A stretch of 64,000 nucleotides of DNA, from the NCBI RefSeq assembly GCF_019969845.1, contig NZ_JAHXYR010000007.1, positions 62,001 through 126,000 of the forward strand. The letters run 5' to 3'. The first letter of the stretch is position 1. The number at the start of each line of letters is the position of its first letter. Both the position numbers and the translations under genes were made by a program. The stretch is from Sphingobacterium sp. GVS05A (lineage in GTDB: Bacteria; Bacteroidota; Bacteroidia; Sphingobacteriales; Sphingobacteriaceae). Below, one piece after another: positions 28,201-36,614 of the stretch. The notes beneath the pieces are model-generated. The model saw nothing but the letters and a program-made list of their open reading frames with translations. It searched no databases and had not been told where the DNA came from.

Positions 28201-28342
28201 CTTTGCTTCAGCAACCAATCTGTTTACCGTGACGAAATATACGGGAATGGATCCTGAGGTCGGGATGAACGATTATGGTGTGGATGCGGGTCGTTATCCG
28301 CAGTCGCGTACATTTATGTTAGGAGCAGCTGTCACTTTTTAA
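25256..28342 (+). CDS. SusC/RagA-type TonB-dependent outer-membrane transporter (SusC1)
   Basis: 1028 aa. After a signal peptide comes a carboxypeptidase-regulatory-like (CNA-B fold) domain (IKGTVVANNGVPVAGVTVKN...FSFVGYKS). Then follow the TonB-box region EEVVVVGYGTQ, a plug domain (SINIRGMGGINGEQPLYVVDGV, VLKDAAAAVYGARASGGVILITTK) and a 22-strand barrel ending in an aromatic residue (AAVTF). It forms the import channel closed by the SusD lipoprotein encoded next. The neighbouring phosphodiesterase/phosphatase suggests the cargo carries a phosphoester, but that is inference. Confidence 0.94.
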   Translation: MNKFLILPLALGIVYQGQASPAKKPFSSIIGSSVFQDQIKGTVVANNGVPVAGVTVKNVQSGKTTVTDARGQFQLSAKQGETFRFSFVGYKSLDQQVTGNSLSVTLAEDSSQLEEVVVVGYGTQRKSTVSGAVATTDLKGTNSRSMAGIGEVLQGKTPGVTVTAEGGDPTSKPSINIRGMGGINGEQPLYVVDGVLQARAPELNPNDIQDISVLKDAAAAVYGARASGGVILITTKGGKSGDLKIDFEAKYGVQKAHNLIKALNAADRAMISNQAADNAGVARDPAFDASKYPDGQITRTDWIDEIFRTARVQDYNLSASAGNEKSSFYTGFNYRNAEGILINTYSKRYNFRVNSQTQVTPWLKLGENISYSFTNGQGANTSSGYTGAVLSAIHYPRNVSVYDAAGKFSGLPSDHGPGTYGDVINPVAYLSRLDVNNPVHNLLINPYIELKLLPGLKFKSNFAYTKQFTDFKEFTARIPEIGKPNMSNSLAVNTNRLTDILAEQTLTYEKNFGLHRFDALAGYMYQKTTNSYHNVIGENFDDEAKNYRYLVNAGRIQPVVDGKLEQALISYLLRANYNYDNRYMLTLIGRRDGTSLVAKDNRFQNYGSVSGAWAIHREAFLSDSEVINTLKLRGSYGILGNLGTLSSTAVSPLLQRVDNWVGKTPALLPGYIERIMGNPILTWAQSNQTNIGLDIGVLNNRLTLNADYFVKRTDRMLMDIALAGTTGLQTKTVNGGRVTDKGIELAVTYSSKSDAAFQYDLSASVNKISNNVDYLIDEFPKITSQVDYRGILKPLLTEPGQPLYSYYGLETAGLFRSNQEAEQYKGSTGTKIQPNAQAGDMKFVDQNGDGVIDDKDRVFLGSAYPNFNYGLTFNGSYKNFDVNIFFQGVQGNKLFNTLKYTGLNAASGQPYNMFEEIKNAYSESNPNSNIPRVSVKDPNGNFSNVSDFYVENGSYLRLKNFAVGYTLPQELTQRYKVQKLRFFASATNLFTVTKYTGMDPEVGMNDYGVDAGRYPQSRTFMLGAAVTF

Positions 28343-28440
28343 TCTCAAATTTGGATAAAATAAAGGATGATATAGCTTTTCAAATCGGGAAACTGAATGA
28401 TTAAACCTGATTGTCCTGTGAATATTTAAAAAATACTCCA

Positions 28441-29994
28441 ATGAAAAAAATAACTCGAAATATATGTTTTGCCCTGCTTTTAGGAAGCATGGGAATGTCT
28501 TTTCAATCTTGTACCAACAAATTGGATATCCTGCCGGAGGGAGCTCCGTCAAAGGCAAGTTTTTGGAAAACGAAAGAAGATGCGATAAAAGGGGCTAATG
28601 GGCTTTATTACCTCTATGATGAGGAGGATTTCTATGGCCGTGGATTTGCCTGGTTTTTGAATGCCAGCGACGATATGGTCACCGGAAGAAACAATGCACA
28701 GGCAGAGAATATCCGTACGTTTAACAGCAATTACATCGGCGGCGGCTACACGGAATCACAATGGCAAATGCGCTATGCCATTATCAAACAGGCCAATGAT
28801 ATCTTGCGCTATGTCCCTTCGATCTCCATGGATGAGGCGTTAAAGAAACGTATTCTAGGTGAAGCCAATTTTAATGCAGGCTACATGTACTTTCAGTTAG
28901 CTGCTAACTATGCAGATGAACGCGCCGGAGTACCTATTGTTACTGTTGAAAATATGGACAACGAAAAGGCCACACCTAGAGCGGCCAATATCGAAGAAAA
29001 TTATCGTCATATAGAAAAGCTGCTGAAAGAGGCTGCTGATCAACTGCCTTTTTTCAATGAACTGGGGGAAGCGGATTATGGCCGTGCGCATAAGGTAGCG
29101 GCATGGGCGGTGCTTTCCAAAATGTACCTGTATAAAAAAGATTACAAAAATGCCATTCTCTATGCAGATATGATTATCAACCAGGGTAAACGTGGGCTTG
29201 AACCTACTTTTACAGATGTCTTCAAAGCGGCAAATAACTGGGGGCCTGAATATATCTGGTCTGTCACAAGTACAGCTGCAGGTACGGATGGCTGGGGATC
29301 GATTTTACCGGGTGTTATGCTTACCAATGGTGCCTGGGGGTTATACAATGGTTGGGGATATTATATGCCAACGAAAGAGTTGTATGATTCGTATGAAACA
29401 GGCGATGCACGTAGGGAGGCGACAATCTTGAAGCCAGGGGATAAGTTTACGTTCTTCGGTAGCGAGCGGATATTTACTCCGGCAAGTTCCGCGACTTGTG
29501 ACATGCAGTTCAACAAGTATATGGAACCTTTCTCGCATGTAAATCCAGTCGGTAAACATGTGAGTCCAAATGGAAATCACATGGCCACGGATCTGAATGT
29601 GCCTTTGATCCGTTTTGCCGAAATATTACTGATTAAAGCCGAAGCTTCAATTATGCTCAATGGTAGCGGAGCTGGAGATAAAGAATTGAATATGATCCGT
29701 AAACGTGCCAACCTGATTGAAAAGACGGGGATGACTTTGGCTGATCTGAAACGCGAACGCCGTAATGAGTTGGCAGGTGAGTTTGCAGACCGTCACCGGG
29801 ATTTGGTGCGCTGGGGTGATGCACAGGATACCTATGCTAAGCCGCTTCATACCTATGCGATGAAGAATGGTTCAGGCATGCCTGTTGAGTTTGCGGGCCG
29901 TAAATTTGATCCGAAAATTCACCATGTGTGGGCTGTACCGCGTAGAGAAGTGGATAATAGTGCAGGTTTGATTAAACAAAATCAAGGATGGTAA
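28441..29994 (+). CDS. SusD/RagB-type substrate-binding lipoprotein (SusD1)
   Basis: 517 aa. Lipoprotein signal MKKITRNICFALLLGSMGMSFQSC with the acylated Cys24. The TPR-like helical core includes ANDILRYVPSI, GEANFNAGYMYFQLAANYADERAGVPIV and AAWAVLSKMYLYKKDYKNAILYAD, and the C-terminal part has LNMIRKRANL...RERRNELAGEFADRHRDLVRWGD and (W)AVPRREVD. It caps SusC1 and binds its ligand at the cell surface. The ATG at 28441 is chosen as it opens the lipobox peptide. It overlaps the following gene by 7 bp. Confidence 0.94.
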   Translation: MKKITRNICFALLLGSMGMSFQSCTNKLDILPEGAPSKASFWKTKEDAIKGANGLYYLYDEEDFYGRGFAWFLNASDDMVTGRNNAQAENIRTFNSNYIGGGYTESQWQMRYAIIKQANDILRYVPSISMDEALKKRILGEANFNAGYMYFQLAANYADERAGVPIVTVENMDNEKATPRAANIEENYRHIEKLLKEAADQLPFFNELGEADYGRAHKVAAWAVLSKMYLYKKDYKNAILYADMIINQGKRGLEPTFTDVFKAANNWGPEYIWSVTSTAAGTDGWGSILPGVMLTNGAWGLYNGWGYYMPTKELYDSYETGDARREATILKPGDKFTFFGSERIFTPASSATCDMQFNKYMEPFSHVNPVGKHVSPNGNHMATDLNVPLIRFAEILLIKAEASIMLNGSGAGDKELNMIRKRANLIEKTGMTLADLKRERRNELAGEFADRHRDLVRWGDAQDTYAKPLHTYAMKNGSGMPVEFAGRKFDPKIHHVWAVPRREVDNSAGLIKQNQGW

Positions 29995-31880
29995 AAGTTC
30001 CAAAAGTCTTCCAAACTAAATTGGGGGGATTATTGATAATCGCTGGCTTGTGTGGAGGACCTTTAGGGTCTTCCGCACAAACACTCAATGAAAAATTTGA
30101 GCAGCTGATGTTCAACCGTGAAAAAGGACAGGCGGGGGCGATCCACTATGTTGGGCATAGTCATAACGATTACTGGCAGAGCCAACCTTTCTACACGGCC
30201 TATTACGCGGGAATGCAATCCATTGAAGCAGATGTTTTCCTGCGCAATGGTAAACTTATGGTTGCGCATGATGCAAAGGAAATCAAAACGGAGAATACGC
30301 TCAAGGCGCTTTATCTGGATCCTGTGGCTGCACTATATCGCAGAAATGACGGAACAGCATTTGCTGACAAAGCAAAAAAAATGCAGTTGCTGATTGATAT
30401 CAAGGAAAACTATAAACAGGTATTGCCTATTCTTGTCAAGGCGCTTGAACAATATGGCGATCTATTCAATCCGCTTAAAAATGCCAATGCCATTAAAGTA
30501 ATCGTAACAGGTGGGAGACCTAAACCAGATGGATTTAAGGATTATCCCAAATGGTTGTTTTTTGACGGGGAAGTCAATTGGAGCTATGATGCAGCGAGCC
30601 TAGCGCAGACTGGATTGATCAGTGCTGATCTAAAGGATTATACGGATTGGAACGGTAAGGGATTACCCGAAAATATTCCGGCCATCAAAAAGGCGGTCGC
30701 CAAAGCTGATTCACTGGGACTTCGTTTTCGTTTTTATGGAACACACGACAGTCCCAATGCCTGGCAGCAGCTGATTAATCTCGGCGTGTATTGGATCAAT
30801 ACCGATCATCCCAAGACCTTAGAATTATTTCTTGATCAGCGTGAACGGTCATCTTTCCAGTCGGCAAAACCACAGGCGATCTATACACCGAGTTTTCAAT
30901 ATGACGGTCAGGACCGTAAGGTGAAGCGGATTCTGCTTTTGATTGGAGACGGTATGGGGATGGTCGCTGTAAAAGCGGCGACACTGGCCAATGGTGGCGC
31001 GCTCAATATGACACAGATCAAAACAGTAGGACTTTCACAGACCGAGGCATTGAATTCGGACAATACCGACTCCGCTGCTGGGGGTTCTGCAATCGCTGTA
31101 GGGCAGAAAGTAAATAACCGCGCAATTGCTGTCGATGTAAACGGTAAACCATTGCCCAGCGTAGCTGCGGTGCTGGCCGATCAGGGATGGAAAACAGGAG
31201 TGATCAGCATCGGTGATGTTACTGACGCCACTCCCGCAGTATTCTATGCTCATCAGCAGGAACGGAATGAGAGTGAATCCATTCTAAGACAGTTTCAACA
31301 TTCCACAATGGATTTTATTCTGGGCGGAAAACCTGGGTGGTTGCAGAAGAAAAGTGACTGGGAAGGATATACTGGTGTTTCGATTGTAAAAGATCAGATC
31401 AATCAATCCGGTGGTAAGCAGATTGTGTTCCTGTCGGACGAACTTCTCAAGCCTGTGAAAGATGGTCGATCAACGATTTTAAAACAGTCTATGCTGGATG
31501 GCATAAAGTTTCTGTCCCGCGATGATAAACCATTCTTTCTGATGGCAGAGTCTGCGCAGATTGACTATGCCGGTCATGCGAATGACCTCAAATATTCGGT
31601 CATGGAAACATTGGATTTTGACAAAACGATCGAAGAAGCCCTAAAGTTGGCCGATCAAGATCCAGAGATGCTGGTTGTTGTAACTGCAGATCATGAAACT
31701 GGCGGACTTACATTGCTCGATTCTGACCGTAAATCAGGACGTGTAATGGTTAATTTTAGCAGCAACGATCATACGAATGCTTTCGTTCCCGTATTTGCTT
31801 ATGGAGCCCGCTCGTTTTTATTCCGGGGGGTATACGATAATACGGCTATTTTCCATAAGCTTCTGGAAGCTGCGAAGTAA
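29988..31880 (+). CDS. AIM6-like PI-PLC/GDPD-superfamily phosphodiesterase fused to alkaline phosphatase
   Basis: 630 aa, exported (signal peptide ending GSSAQ near residue 31). Residues ~50-290 carry GHSHNDYWQSQP...IEADVFLRNGKLMVAHD, the HSHNDY and E-x-D...HD signature of the AIM6-like branch of the GDPD/PI-PLC superfamily. Residues ~305-630 are an alkaline phosphatase with LLLIGDGMGM, the nucleophile serine in NTDSAAGGSAIAVG, VGDVTDATPAVFYAHQ-like and MAESAQIDYAGHAND blocks and VVTADHETGG. The two domains could act in sequence on a phosphodiester. The 7-bp overlap with susD1 argues for one operon, ended by a strong terminator. Confidence 0.88.
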   Translation: MVKVPKVFQTKLGGLLIIAGLCGGPLGSSAQTLNEKFEQLMFNREKGQAGAIHYVGHSHNDYWQSQPFYTAYYAGMQSIEADVFLRNGKLMVAHDAKEIKTENTLKALYLDPVAALYRRNDGTAFADKAKKMQLLIDIKENYKQVLPILVKALEQYGDLFNPLKNANAIKVIVTGGRPKPDGFKDYPKWLFFDGEVNWSYDAASLAQTGLISADLKDYTDWNGKGLPENIPAIKKAVAKADSLGLRFRFYGTHDSPNAWQQLINLGVYWINTDHPKTLELFLDQRERSSFQSAKPQAIYTPSFQYDGQDRKVKRILLLIGDGMGMVAVKAATLANGGALNMTQIKTVGLSQTEALNSDNTDSAAGGSAIAVGQKVNNRAIAVDVNGKPLPSVAAVLADQGWKTGVISIGDVTDATPAVFYAHQQERNESESILRQFQHSTMDFILGGKPGWLQKKSDWEGYTGVSIVKDQINQSGGKQIVFLSDELLKPVKDGRSTILKQSMLDGIKFLSRDDKPFFLMAESAQIDYAGHANDLKYSVMETLDFDKTIEEALKLADQDPEMLVVVTADHETGGLTLLDSDRKSGRVMVNFSSNDHTNAFVPVFAYGARSFLFRGVYDNTAIFHKLLEAAK

Positions 31881-31906
31881 AAATTTTAATTTCCTTTACA
31901 CTTTTC

Positions 31907-31943
31907 GCCCCGTTTGTTTATCAAATCACAACGGGGCTTTTTT
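31907..31943 (+). terminator. Terminator of the SusC1-SusD1-phosphatase operon
   Basis: GCCCCGTT (31907-31914) / AACGGGGC (31930-31937), 15-nt loop, then six T. A GC-rich stem with a clean T tract. Confidence 0.9.
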
Positions 31944-31984
31944 ATCCCTTAAGTAAGAGCCCGCTTCTGTTTCTCCACCTGACA

Positions 31985-33448
31985 TTACTCCTTATACTCT
32001 TTTCCGGTGTAGATGTCTATGTAATAGTAATTATCTTTATTTTCCGTGCCTTTTATCCGTACCAGACCACTTGGGTTTATTGTGTCATAACTTTTGGTCC
32101 CGACCTGCTGTTTCGTTATATTATTGTACAAGGTAAAAGGGCCATCTTTTTGTATCTGTAAGGAAAAGATCTGTTGTTTGCCATCCAAGATATCAATATG
32201 CTGAAAATTTGGCGGTAGATCCCATATTTTGGTCTCGGCATTCCAGAGGCCCATGGTTGGATCCTGCTCTCCTTTTTTGACGTTGATGAGGTACAATGCT
32301 TCGGTTTGATGGACGTATTTTATTTTTCCCGTTTTCCAATCGTTTTTAAGCGTATTCTTTGTAAACAACATATGCTTATCAGGCCAGACCAGATAACCTA
32401 CCTGGTCCAAAATAAAGAAATCCTTGACGTTGATTTTATCCAATAAATTGCCATCCTTGTCAAGATACAACCAGTCATAAGCCCAGACCTCATGGTCATA
32501 ATTAAATCTCCCCAAAATAAAGTAAGGTGAATTGTTGACAGAATACACGAGAGAAACTTCTTTCAGAAAATCCAACTGTGCTACAGTAGCCTGTTTGATC
32601 TGTTTTGGCAAAGCTTTCTCATATTGCGGGAAAACATAGATGGCGCCTGTGCTGTTGTCTTTTAATAATTTGGGCACTGTTGGTTTGTAGCGATCCTGAT
32701 TGATGGAATCCAGCTGTAAGGGCTGGCCGTTCCAGAGCAAGTCTATTTTATCCACACCGACCAGATTGGAAAAAATAGGCCGCTTATGTTGAATATCGTA
32801 GATCTCAAAACGATTTTCAGCAGGAGGAATATATCGGCCATTTTCCAAAATCATATCAATTTTTGTACTAAGCTTTTTTAGATGCTGGTTTTTTAGTTCA
32901 TAAAGATTCCCATTTAGGACGAAATGTTTATCATCTAGATCGTATGCCGCCGAACTGTATTCGTTTTCGTCATAGGGAACATCTTTGTCCAACAGGACCT
33001 GGTCGGTTTCAAGCACACGGATTTCTACCTTAACATAGGACGCTGTTTTTTTTACTCCACCACCCATAATATTCCAGTCCCAGTTCCAGAAGGGCAGTTT
33101 TTTCTCATGCTCCCGACGTTTCATAAGCAGCGTCACTTGGCCTAGTGGTTGTAACCCAAGGTCAGTATCAGAATAATTTTCGATAAAATCTCCCGTTGAA
33201 TTAATTAAAGCATGCTGGTTCTTCTCGTTTGAGACGATAGCGTAACCAGTGTGGGTAAAAGGTTCGGCTCCATAGAATTTTTGTGTCAGTTGCTTCCGGA
33301 GCGAACTGTCCACATAGACGAATTGTTTGTCCTGGGTCTGCATAGGAATCCAATGGATAGATTTCAAGGATGGATTTATGCTGGACTCTTGTGCACAGGC
33401 TGTCATACAAAGAATGGTTATTAAACCTACTAATATTGATTTGATCAT
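31985..33448 (-). CDS. Hypothetical secreted lipoprotein
   Basis: 487 aa. The N-terminus MIKSILVGLITILCMTAC has a lipobox with the acylated Cys18. I do not recognise a catalytic family. The body is rich in short beta-strand segments ending in aromatic residues (YAIVSNEKNQHALINSTGDFI, YLLDKDGNLLDKINV-like), which suggests a propeller or WG-type repeat surface protein, but no repeat unit is clean enough to name. It is the first of three consecutive minus-strand exported proteins (with the DKNYY lipoprotein and the S41 peptidase), interrupted only by a Fic gene remnant. Confidence 0.7.
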   Translation of the reverse strand: MIKSILVGLITILCMTACAQESSINPSLKSIHWIPMQTQDKQFVYVDSSLRKQLTQKFYGAEPFTHTGYAIVSNEKNQHALINSTGDFIENYSDTDLGLQPLGQVTLLMKRREHEKKLPFWNWDWNIMGGGVKKTASYVKVEIRVLETDQVLLDKDVPYDENEYSSAAYDLDDKHFVLNGNLYELKNQHLKKLSTKIDMILENGRYIPPAENRFEIYDIQHKRPIFSNLVGVDKIDLLWNGQPLQLDSINQDRYKPTVPKLLKDNSTGAIYVFPQYEKALPKQIKQATVAQLDFLKEVSLVYSVNNSPYFILGRFNYDHEVWAYDWLYLDKDGNLLDKINVKDFFILDQVGYLVWPDKHMLFTKNTLKNDWKTGKIKYVHQTEALYLINVKKGEQDPTMGLWNAETKIWDLPPNFQHIDILDGKQQIFSLQIQKDGPFTLYNNITKQQVGTKSYDTINPSGLVRIKGTENKDNYYYIDIYTGKEYKE

Positions 33449-33897
33449 CTTTTTTCTTCTTAATTGAATGCGTTCGCTGTTAAAAGAGCAACGAAAAGTT
33501 TCCTATACGCTCATTATGCCAATGCGACGCCTTATGATAGGATTCATGCAAAATGTCGTGATCCTGAGGCTAAAGTAGGCGAAAACAGCCTTTGGAAAAA
33601 TAGCCGAATTCAGTGATTATAAAGCGACTTGATTGGTTGCCGGACAGCCAGATTAAGCCCGTTTGTTCCTTCATTATTTTTTCGATGATCCGATTAGAGT
33701 TTAGAGGCGGCTCAAATGCATGACCGCAAAAAAGTATATGTCCATTGCGAAGACCTCAAAAGCTACTGCAACAAGGGACCTGCAATACCTACAAGAGCAA
33801 GGTATATTTGAACAAATTGGGCTTGGAAGATCCGTACGTTATGAACTTGTACTTAGTTAAACGACCGATTTTGAAATAATAGATTCAAGCGATATCA
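33449..33897. other. 449-bp gap containing a gene remnant
   Basis: No intact ORF. The left 270 bp has stops in all frames on + and no recognisable homology; the right part (33720-33860) encodes a Fic-type C-terminal tail, so the whole gap is probably the decayed remains of a larger gene. Confidence 0.5.
33720..33860 (+). pseudogene. Remnant of a Fic family protein (C-terminal winged-helix tail)
   Basis: 46 codons (MTAKKYMSIAKTSKATATRD, then LQYLQEQGIFEQIGLGRSVRYELVLS) ending at a TAA. The SKATATRDLQ.L...GI....G.GRS.RYEL pattern is the C-terminal helix-turn-helix that follows the Fic (AMP-transferase) domain in many bacterial Fic proteins. The catalytic HPFxxGNGR domain is absent; an in-frame TAG at 33702 blocks upstream extension. 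It could be expressed as a 46-aa DNA-binding fragment, but a decayed gene is more likely. Confidence 0.65.
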
Positions 33898-34992
33898 TTA
33901 TTTCTTCTCTACGGGAATAAGTTCTGCACCTCCTTCTTTGGGTTGGTACCAGTACTTGTTGCCCAGATCATCTTCAAAATCGTGGTTTACTTTTGCTTTA
34001 TCTACACTTCTGAAGCTTTTGACATCGGGGCCTTCAAAGATTTTATTGCCGACGAAAATATGTCTGGCATCTTTGGCGACAGCGCGTCTAAGGACTTCAA
34101 AAGTTTTTGTGTCGGCCTCCGCAAATAACTGTTGGTTATAATAGATATGATTCTTGTCACCGGACCAAAAAGAGTTTCCACCAATGCCTTCCAATATTTT
34201 AAAACTGGCGGCATCGACATCCATGAATTCAAATTTCTTTCCTTCAATGAGAACCAGTTGATCGATAATTACCGTTTTTCTATCAAGTAATTTGATGTTA
34301 TTGGTAGAAGGTAAATCCGTTTCGAGCACACCGATACCCTGATAGGGCTGGTAATAAAGTAATTTTTTTCCATCCAAAATGATGTATTCGTCGTTGAGCA
34401 CATCAATCTTATCCGTTGTGTAATTGAGCGGATTGATACTTTTCTGCGTTACCAGATAGAGCCCATTTTTGTCTTTTACAAAATTTTCATTTAAAATTTT
34501 AAATGAAGCATAGTCAACAGCTAATGGTTGGGCATTGTAGAAGTAATGTGATTTATCTTTCGATAGGGATGCGATCGTATCATACAAGGTAATATACGTT
34601 TCGGGATCAGCATCCGTAATGGCAATGAGTTGTTGCTCGCTGCATTTTCGTGTAGTTGAAGTCGTCGAACCATCGAAAACGAATACATGAGACTGATCGA
34701 CGGGAATATTTCCCTTCAATCGAAAAGTTTTTGGATCTACAAATTGCTGTGGACAACCCATAACATAGATATTGTCTTTATCACGTGCATAGACACCTTT
34801 GATAACAGAAAAACTATTTACATCTGCCTCCGTCTTTCTTGAGCCACGTTCAAAACCATTGCCTCCGGGGATAAAATAGATCGCTCCACTTTTTTTATAG
34901 TAGTCTTCAGACAAAGGGCTGACCTGCTCCTTGCAGGAGAACAGCAAGCCGATGCATGTACCGATAATTCCCATTTTAAAAATATGTTTCAT
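33898..34992 (-). CDS. DKNYY-type repeat lipoprotein
   Basis: 364 aa. Lipoprotein signal MKHIFKMGIIGTCIGLLFSC with Cys20. It contains several copies of the DKNYY-family pattern, in which a K/R-D-x-x-x-(I/V)-Y core is followed by a short strand: YARDKDNIYVMG, VKDKNGLYLV, SGDKNHIYYNQQ and AKDARHIFVGNKIF, each preceded by D..SF.(V/I)L. Proteins of this family are surface or periplasmic and functionally uncharacterised. It is next to an S41 peptidase gene in the same orientation, 38 bp apart, so the two are probably co-transcribed. Confidence 0.8.
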   Translation of the reverse strand: MKHIFKMGIIGTCIGLLFSCKEQVSPLSEDYYKKSGAIYFIPGGNGFERGSRKTEADVNSFSVIKGVYARDKDNIYVMGCPQQFVDPKTFRLKGNIPVDQSHVFVFDGSTTSTTRKCSEQQLIAITDADPETYITLYDTIASLSKDKSHYFYNAQPLAVDYASFKILNENFVKDKNGLYLVTQKSINPLNYTTDKIDVLNDEYIILDGKKLLYYQPYQGIGVLETDLPSTNNIKLLDRKTVIIDQLVLIEGKKFEFMDVDAASFKILEGIGGNSFWSGDKNHIYYNQQLFAEADTKTFEVLRRAVAKDARHIFVGNKIFEGPDVKSFRSVDKAKVNHDFEDDLGNKYWYQPKEGGAELIPVEKK

Positions 34993-35030
34993 GCTTTCAT
35001 TTCTATGATTTGCACCCTGATGAAGTTTTG

Positions 35031-36104
35031 CTATTCCTGAATATAATGAACAGCATAGTCTATCCAGTCGGGGATGGACTCATCCAAATAGATGTCGGGC
35101 TGTACGCCAATATTGTCGATAGGATATTGTGGTAAGCGAGCTGATCTGTATGTTGGCAACAGCAGTTGATAATTATCACAGCCAAATTTAAATTCCCGTA
35201 TCGATCCATAATCCAGTGCACCCATACTGGGCGTGCCCAAGATCTTTACTTTTTTGCTTTGACGACAGCTGAATAAGAAATTTTCACCTGAACTGGCCAC
35301 ATTTCTGTTAGCTAGAATAATAACTTGGGTCGGGCTTTTCTTATGGAGTGCGATCGTATCGATAAGTACTTTTTTATCACCATAGAGCACAAATTTTCCG
35401 ATATTATCTTTGTATTCTTTTAGATCATCCTCTATCTTTTTCGCTTCTGAAATAGAGTCCGTCCCCGGTTTCATATTTTTAAGGGCATAGTCCCGTAGGC
35501 CGTTAACCAGGGTATGGGTGGCAAAAAATTCAACACTCATAATCCGTATTGGATTGGTCAGGACATAAGGTAAAATGGGTTGGTATACATCATCCGTTCC
35601 TCCGCCGTTATTCCTGATGTCGATAATCAAGCCCTTGCTATTTTCAATCTGTTCCTTATGTTTGACTATTAAATCCTTTACTGGAGCGATATTTTCATAG
35701 GCAAAACTGCCAATCTTAATATAGAAAACCTCGGGATTAATTGCCTTGGCCATCACTTCTTCTTCAGGTTCAGCCGTACTCTCCGTAGTTTTGGAGACTT
35801 TCTTTCGTTCTGTAGTCAATGATCTTAAAACAATGTGCTCATCCTGAAAAAAGTCGAGATACTCCTGCAAAAGAGCTACGCATGCTTCATTTTTTGCGTT
35901 GAGACTTTTTTTATTCAAAATACTCTTTTTGGCTTGGTATAAATCGTTGTGCTGTTTTACCTTTTCCGGAAAGCCCGGATATTCTGTTTCGATTTTACTG
36001 ATTAATTGTTTGAGTGCCTGTGAACAATTGCAATTGGTCTGACCGTATATCGGATAGATCAGAAATGAAATACAAAAGAATAAAAGTATTTTTTTTAAAG
36101 TCAT
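35031..36104 (-). CDS. S41 family (tail-specific-type) serine peptidase, exported
   Basis: 357 aa with a signal peptide (MTLKKILLFFCISFLIYPIYG). The S41 core is visible as GLIIDIRNNGGGTDD, ILANRNVASSGENFLFSCRQ with the likely nucleophile serine, ILGTPSMGALDYGS, and a C-terminal GVQPDIYLDE. There is no obvious PDZ domain, so it is a short peptidase like those encoded by many Bacteroidota near lipoproteins. Its substrate is unknown. It is the first gene of the minus-strand pair with the DKNYY lipoprotein. Confidence 0.85.
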   Translation of the reverse strand: MTLKKILLFFCISFLIYPIYGQTNCNCSQALKQLISKIETEYPGFPEKVKQHNDLYQAKKSILNKKSLNAKNEACVALLQEYLDFFQDEHIVLRSLTTERKKVSKTTESTAEPEEEVMAKAINPEVFYIKIGSFAYENIAPVKDLIVKHKEQIENSKGLIIDIRNNGGGTDDVYQPILPYVLTNPIRIMSVEFFATHTLVNGLRDYALKNMKPGTDSISEAKKIEDDLKEYKDNIGKFVLYGDKKVLIDTIALHKKSPTQVIILANRNVASSGENFLFSCRQSKKVKILGTPSMGALDYGSIREFKFGCDNYQLLLPTYRSARLPQYPIDNIGVQPDIYLDESIPDWIDYAVHYIQE

Positions 36105-36381
36105 TTGTCGGTTTATTAAACTTTAGTACTTCTTAATAATAGTAATATTTTACTGTATTTTAAAAATACAACACATCGGCCATGTAAGCGATAGAAGTTT
36201 ACGATTCGCTTAGCGTTATTTATAATTCGTTTACATCCAATTGTGGGGCGGGAAGGACTGATCCTATTTATCAGATTTGTTCTGCGCAATTTGGACTTAA
36301 ATTTAGTAATAATTTAGGAAATAGCTGCCTGCCCAAGGGAAGGAATATGGGAGCTCTTAAGGTCGGATTAGGCACCCTTAC

Positions 36382-36436
36382 AGTATTGTTTAAGTATTGA
36401 TAAAGTATAAATTAAGTATTGCTATAGTATTTGTAC
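36382..36436. repeat. Array of five 11-bp direct repeats
   Basis: AGTATTGTTTA / AGTATTGATAA / AGTATAAATTA / AGTATTGCTAT / AGTATTTGTAC, starting at 36382, 36393, 36404, 36415 and 36426. The AGTAT core recurs at exactly 11-bp steps, so every copy faces nearly the same side of the helix. This resembles iteron or cooperative operator arrays. Confidence 0.8.
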
Positions 36437-36614
36437 AAGATAGATTTTGGATAGCTAGCCAGTGTTATTTCGGTGCTGTAGTTGGCCTACTAGTCTACTA
36501 TGATTACCTGTAATAAAGGATGGTTATCTTTTTGTATAACTGAAAGACTATTATTCTTAACAATATTTGTTTTTTATATTATTAATTATTACGTTTGTAT
36601 ATATAAACTATATT

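Noticed and set aside
36382-36436. CRISPR array
   Set aside because: The unit is 11 bp with no unique spacers, and no cas genes are in the window.
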